A stretch of DNA of 64,000 nucleotides from Salinispora oceanensis (lineage in GTDB: Bacteria; Actinomycetota; Actinomycetes; Mycobacteriales; Micromonosporaceae), in the NCBI RefSeq assembly GCF_000383575.1, contig NZ_KB911579.1:561707-625706 (forward strand). The letters are read 5' to 3'. Position numbers and translations under genes: made by a program. The notes under the pieces are model-generated. The model made no database searches, was not told the origin of the DNA, and saw only the letters and a list, made by a program, of their open reading frames with translations. Below, piece by piece: positions 60,643-64,000 of this stretch (its first letter is position 1; each line of letters starts with the position of its first letter).

Positions 60643-62760
60643 TTGACCGACCGGACCGAGCTGGAGCAGGAGATCGCCGTCGAGCAGCGGCACCTGGACC
60701 GGGTGTACGCACGCCTCGCCGAGCTGCGCCAAGCGGCGGTCCGCGCCGAGTCCGACGGCTATCGTCTGGCCCGGGTCGGCAACTTCGGCGCGCTGGTCGA
60801 GCGGGATGCGATGGTCTTCCACGCGGCGCAGCGCCGGTACCTGCTCGACGCTGAGCACGAGGGGCTCGTCTTCGGTCGACTCGACCTGCACAACCGGCAG
60901 GTGCTGCACATCGGCCGCCTCGGCATCCGGGACGAGAATGCCGGGACGTTGGTGGTGGACTGGCGGGCCCCGGCCGCCGCCGCCTTCTACCAGGCGACCC
61001 CGGCGCAGCCGCTGGGCGTGATTCGCCGCCGCATGATCTCCTCGAGCGGAGAGCGGGTAACCGGGGTCGAGGACGACCTGCTCGACCCGGCTGCCACTCC
61101 ACCGGAGATGACGACGGTCGGCGACGGCGCCCTGCTGGCCGCCCTGTCCCAGGCGACCGGACGAGGTATGCGGGACATTGTGGCGACCATTCAGCGGGAG
61201 CAGGACGAGGCGATTCGCTCCCCGGGCTCCGGTGTCACCGTGGTCGCCGGGGGCCCCGGGACCGGCAAGACGGCGGTGGCCCTGCACCGCGCGGCGTACC
61301 TGCTCTACACCGACCGCAGCCGGTACGCCGGCGGGGGCATTCTGGTGGTCGGGCCGTCGGCGGTGTTCGTCGACTACATCGGGTCGGTGCTGCCGTCGCT
61401 GGGCGAGGAGACCGCCACCCTGGCCGCGCTCGGTGGGCTCTTCCCGGGGCTGCGTGCGACCCGTACCGACCCACCGGAGGTCGCCGCGGTGAAGGGCTCG
61501 CTGCGGATGCGGCGGGTCTTGGAGCGGGCCGCCCGGGACGCGGCGCCGGGCACCCCGGACGAGCTGCGGCTGCTCTACCGGGGCGAGCTACTGCGGGTGG
61601 ACTGTCGCGAGCTGAACGCGATCCGCGATCGGGCGTTGCGGCGGGGTGCGCGGCGCAACGAGGTACGCCGGGTCGGCTTCGACGGCGTCTTCGCCGCGCT
61701 CTGGGCGCAGGCCCGGCAGCTGGGCATTCCCGGTCTGCCGCAGCAGCGGGCGTTCGAGGACGAGCTGGCCGACCGGACGGACTTCCGCGAGTTCCTCAAG
61801 GCGTGGTGGCCGCGGCTACACCCGCGGCACGTACTCGGCTGGCTGGCCGAGCCCGAGCGGCTGCGCCGGTACGCCGCCGGCGTGCTCTCCGCCGACGAGG
61901 TCCGGCTGCTCGGCGACGCGTACCGGGCCGGGGCCGCCCTTGGGTTGACCGTGGCCGACGTCGCGCTGCTCGATGAGTTGGACGCCCGGTTGGGCAAGCC
62001 GATGCAGCCGGCCCGGCCCCGGCGGGACCCGTTCCAGCTAGCGGGCGGGGTACGCGAACTGAGCACGTTCGCCGATCGGCAGCGCGCCGCCCGAGCGGCG
62101 GCCCGGGAACGCCCTGAGGACTATCGCGAGTACACGCACGTGGTGGTGGACGAGTCCCAGGATGTGTCGCCGATGCAGTGGCGCATGATCGGCCGCCGGG
62201 GGCGGTTGGCCTCGTGGACCGTCGTCGGCGACCCCGCGCAGACGGCGTGGACCGGCGACCCGGCGGAGTTGGTTCAAGCCCGCGACCAGGCGCTCGGGCG
62301 GCGCGCGCGGCACCACTTCACCCTAACCACCAACTACCGCAACCCGGCGGAGATCTTCGCGGTGGCGGCGGCCGAGATCCGACAGGTTGACCCGGACCTA
62401 CCGCTGCCGACCGCCGTCCGCTCCACCGGGGTTGACCCGGTGCGGCTGAGCGTACCGCCGGCGGAGCTGGAGACTACCGTGCTGGCAGCGGTCAACACCC
62501 TGCTCGCCGAGGTCCCCGGCACGGTCGGCGTGATCACGCCGGTGCCGCGCCGGGCCGAGGTCGCCGGTTGGTTGGACGGGCTCGACGCGCCCCGGTTGCA
62601 GGTGGTGACGAGCCTGGAGGCCAAGGGCATGGAGTACGACGGCGTCGTCCTGGTCGCCCCGGGCGAGATCCGCGCGGAGCCGGGGTCGGGCGTGCGGACG
62701 TTGTACGTCGCGCTGTCCCGCGCCACCCAGCGACTCACCACGGTCGACCTGTCCGACTGA
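60643..62760 (+). CDS. helD: HelD-type UvrD-like motor acting on RNA polymerase
   Basis: A 705-residue SF1 motor. The N-terminal coiled coil (ELEQEIAVEQRHLDRVYARL) is the arm that enters the RNA polymerase secondary channel in HelD proteins. Motor motifs: VVAGGPGTGKTAVALHRAAY (Walker A), YTHVVVDESQDVSPMQWRMI (Walker B), WTVVGDPAQTAW, TNYRNPAEIF and a C-terminal SLEAKGMEYDGVVLV. It strips nucleic acid from stalled RNA polymerase; some relatives (HelR) protect against rifampicin. TTG start with AGGAGG upstream. The last codons and stop are tandemly duplicated just downstream. Confidence 0.9.
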   Translation: MTDRTELEQEIAVEQRHLDRVYARLAELRQAAVRAESDGYRLARVGNFGALVERDAMVFHAAQRRYLLDAEHEGLVFGRLDLHNRQVLHIGRLGIRDENAGTLVVDWRAPAAAAFYQATPAQPLGVIRRRMISSSGERVTGVEDDLLDPAATPPEMTTVGDGALLAALSQATGRGMRDIVATIQREQDEAIRSPGSGVTVVAGGPGTGKTAVALHRAAYLLYTDRSRYAGGGILVVGPSAVFVDYIGSVLPSLGEETATLAALGGLFPGLRATRTDPPEVAAVKGSLRMRRVLERAARDAAPGTPDELRLLYRGELLRVDCRELNAIRDRALRRGARRNEVRRVGFDGVFAALWAQARQLGIPGLPQQRAFEDELADRTDFREFLKAWWPRLHPRHVLGWLAEPERLRRYAAGVLSADEVRLLGDAYRAGAALGLTVADVALLDELDARLGKPMQPARPRRDPFQLAGGVRELSTFADRQRAARAAARERPEDYREYTHVVVDESQDVSPMQWRMIGRRGRLASWTVVGDPAQTAWTGDPAELVQARDQALGRRARHHFTLTTNYRNPAEIFAVAAAEIRQVDPDLPLPTAVRSTGVDPVRLSVPPAELETTVLAAVNTLLAEVPGTVGVITPVPRRAEVAGWLDGLDAPRLQVVTSLEAKGMEYDGVVLVAPGEIRAEPGSGVRTLYVALSRATQRLTTVDLSD

Positions 62761-62792
62761 AACGACCCACCACGGTCGACCTGTCCGACTGA
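62731..62792. repeat. Tandem duplication of the 3' end of helD including the stop
   Basis: A 30-bp unit beginning CGAC(T/C)CACCACGGTCGACC is present at 62731-62760 and 62763-62792 with one mismatch. It ends in GACTGA both times, so the stop codon and its context are duplicated. Confidence 0.9.
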
Positions 62793-62832
62793 CCGGTGCT
62801 CGACCGTTTTGCACCGCCCAGGGGAAGGTTGC

Positions 62833-62852
62833 TTCACACGTCGCGATGTGAA
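62833..62852. promoter_or_regulatory. TTCACA-N8-TGTGAA dyad upstream of the CDF gene
   Basis: A 6-bp inverted repeat around CGTCGCGA, 45 bp before the GTG at 62897. Size and placement resemble operators of ArsR/SmtB-type metal sensors, but no such gene is adjacent. Confidence 0.4.
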
Positions 62853-62896
62853 CATAGGTTGGGCACAGGACCGGACAGCCGGCGGAAGGTGTCCGA

Positions 62897-63811
62897 GTGG
62901 GTGCAGCACACAACCACCACGGGGCGGTAGCCAACGCGGGGCAACGGCACCGGGGGCGCCTCTGGGCCGCTTTCGCCCTGCTCGCCGCCCTGATGGTAGC
63001 GGAGGCGGTGACTGCCGTCCGCACCGGATCCCTGGCCCTGCTCAGCGACGCCGGACACATGTTCACCGACGTCCTCGGGATCGGCATGGCCCTCGCCGCA
63101 CTGACCGCTACCCGGCGCCGGGGCGGGGATCCGCAGCGCACCTTCGGGCTCTACCGGCTGGAGGTGCTGGCCGCCCTCGCCAACGCCCTGCTCCTCTCCG
63201 CCGTCTCGGTCTATGTACTGGTGGAGGCCGTCCGCCGCTTCGGCGATCCGCCCGAGGTAAGCACTGGGCCCATGCTGGTGGTGGCCACCCTGGGCCTTCT
63301 CGCCAACGTCGTCGCCTTCGCGCTGCTGCGTCCGGGCGCAAAGGAGAGCATCAACATCCAGGGCGCCTACCTCGAGGTGTTGGGCGATCTGCTCGGCAGC
63401 CTCGGCGTGATCGCGGCAGCACTGGTCATCGCCGGCACCGGCTGGCGGTGGGCTGATCCGCTCGTAGCAGTGGCGATCGGCGTGTTCATCCTGCCGCGGA
63501 CCTGGCGGCTGGGCCGGGCAGCCCTACGAATCCTGGTCCAGGCCGCGCCGGAACACCTCAAAGTCACCGCGGTCCATGACCGGCTGGTCGCCGTACCCGG
63601 AGTGAACGAGGTGCACGACCTGCACATCTGGACTCTCACCTCCGGCATGGAGGTAACCTCCGCGCACCTCACCGTCGCCCCCGCCGCCGACGTCGGCACG
63701 GTCCTGGGCGCTGCCCGGACCGTGCTGAAGGAGGACTTCCGAATCGAGCACACGACGCTACAGGTCGAGTCGGGGCCGGAGAGCGGGAGCTGCGGGTCCG
63801 TTGAGTGGTAG
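62897..63811 (+). CDS. Cation diffusion facilitator family metal transporter
   Basis: A 304-residue transporter. A short His-rich N-terminus (AAHNHHG) is followed by six membrane segments and a cytoplasmic domain. TM2 holds SLALLSDAGHMFTDVLGIG with the metal ligands; TM5 reads GAYLEVLGDLLGSLGVIA, where the usual first His of HxxxD is Glu. The C-terminal domain shows VNEVHDLHIWTLTSGMEVTS. It should export zinc or a similar ion in exchange for protons. GTG start at 62897, with GGAAGG upstream; a dyad at 62833 may control it. Confidence 0.9.
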   Translation: MGAAHNHHGAVANAGQRHRGRLWAAFALLAALMVAEAVTAVRTGSLALLSDAGHMFTDVLGIGMALAALTATRRRGGDPQRTFGLYRLEVLAALANALLLSAVSVYVLVEAVRRFGDPPEVSTGPMLVVATLGLLANVVAFALLRPGAKESINIQGAYLEVLGDLLGSLGVIAAALVIAGTGWRWADPLVAVAIGVFILPRTWRLGRAALRILVQAAPEHLKVTAVHDRLVAVPGVNEVHDLHIWTLTSGMEVTSAHLTVAPAADVGTVLGAARTVLKEDFRIEHTTLQVESGPESGSCGSVEW

Positions 63812-63884
63812 CAACTCCTGCTCAACTGCCGAGTACACCCGCCCCAGGAACACCGGCTAGGCTCTGAGCCGGCCTGCGCCAGGC

Positions 63885-63900
63885 GGCACCCACCGGTGCC
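63885..63900 (+). terminator. Small hairpin after the CDF gene
   Basis: GGCACC-CACC-GGTGCC, a 6-bp stem with 4-nt loop, 73 bp after the stop. Possible terminator; a second 6-bp hairpin (CCGGCT/AGCCGG) lies at 63853-63872. Confidence 0.4.
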
Positions 63901-63909
63901 GGCGGGGCC

Positions 63910-64000
63910 GCTGCCTAATCACCCGCCAGGGTGAACCGGGGAACCAGGTACCTTGGGGTGCATCCGCGTCAGCGGTAGGGATCTTCCGTCCCGAACCCGT
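63910..64000 (+). ncRNA. ydaO-type c-di-AMP riboswitch, 5' part, cut by the right edge
   Basis: The stretch contains the ordered ydaO/yuaA core blocks: GCCAGGGTGAACCGGGGAAC, CTTGGGGTGCATCCGCG, GGTAGGGATCTTCCGTCCCG and finally CGAACCCGT, which in complete copies continues into CAGCTAACC. Riboswitches of this class bind cyclic di-AMP and in actinomycetes usually precede genes for secreted cell-wall hydrolases (NlpC/P60, Rpf type) or ion transport. The regulated gene must lie to the right of the window. The exact 5' limit is uncertain. Confidence 0.8.

Overview
The window is chromosomal DNA from a very high-GC Gram-positive actinomycete. Gene content, frequent GTG starts and the glnE/glnA2-panB-RNase H-ahpE-aceE-fab order (the same order as the Mycobacterium tuberculosis Rv2221c-Rv2247 block and, for the fab part, the Streptomyces fasR-fabD-fabH-acpP-fabF cluster) point to a Micromonosporaceae-like organism (Micromonospora/Salinispora type). 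The species assignment is inference; no search was run.

Layout. 1-7.7 kb: a truncated MptB-like mannosyltransferase divergent from an integral membrane protein, then glnE with a translationally coupled glutamine-amidotransferase-like gene, a divergent LD-carboxypeptidase and a small secreted protein. 7.8-12.8 kb: glnA2, divergent from nadE, then panB and a lipoprotein. 12.9-16.7 kb: F420:NADP oxidoreductase, AraC-type regulator, VOC protein divergent from a TetR regulator across a 34-bp palindrome, and a methyltransferase. 16.8-19.5 kb is a small variable stretch: secreted lysozyme-like protein, a lower-GC membrane protein, and two decayed genes of an HTH/nucleotidyltransferase module. 19.4-19.9 kb holds rnpB (RNase P RNA, minus strand) with its terminator. 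20-25.5 kb: TauE/SafE exporter, RNase H/phosphatase fusion, zinc-ribbon coiled-coil protein and Nif3-like protein in one tight minus-strand series, then an XRE regulator coupled to a flavoprotein, divergent from a small PrimPol-like protein. 27-38 kb: SWIM/SNF2 pair, polysaccharide pyruvyl transferase, alpha/beta hydrolase, MFS exporter, HTH protein, polysaccharide deacetylase, TMEM175-like channel. 38-45 kb: tRNA-Val(TAC), AhpE-like peroxiredoxin, DUF3052, fused 2-oxoacid dehydrogenase E1, YjbQ, aceE. 45-55.5 kb: SRPBCC protein, a GluRS, a membrane-anchored secreted protein, then the type II fatty acid synthase operon fasR / fabD-fabH-acpP-fabF-accD. 55.6-64 kb: lipoprotein, GH3 hexosaminidase lipoprotein, DUF3145, small conserved protein, alpha/beta hydrolase, HelD-type motor, CDF transporter, and at the right edge the 5' part of a ydaO-type (c-di-AMP) riboswitch.

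How genes work together. Pyruvate dehydrogenase (aceE) supplies acetyl-CoA; accD makes malonyl-CoA; fabD, fabH, acpP and fabF build acyl chains under a PucR-type regulator whose probable operator (50317-50337) lies before fabD. glnE and glnA2 belong to nitrogen metabolism, and a GlnR-like box sits between glnA2 and nadE. 

Most notable: FabD carries a C-terminal biotinyl/lipoyl-like domain without the modifiable lysine; the amidotransferase coupled to glnE has Gly in place of the nucleophilic Cys; many genes have a TAnnnT-type -10 box 6-8 nt before the start codon (leaderless transcripts); a decayed two-gene HTH/nucleotidyltransferase module shows internal deletions. I see no CRISPR array, insertion sequence, prophage or clear new defence system.
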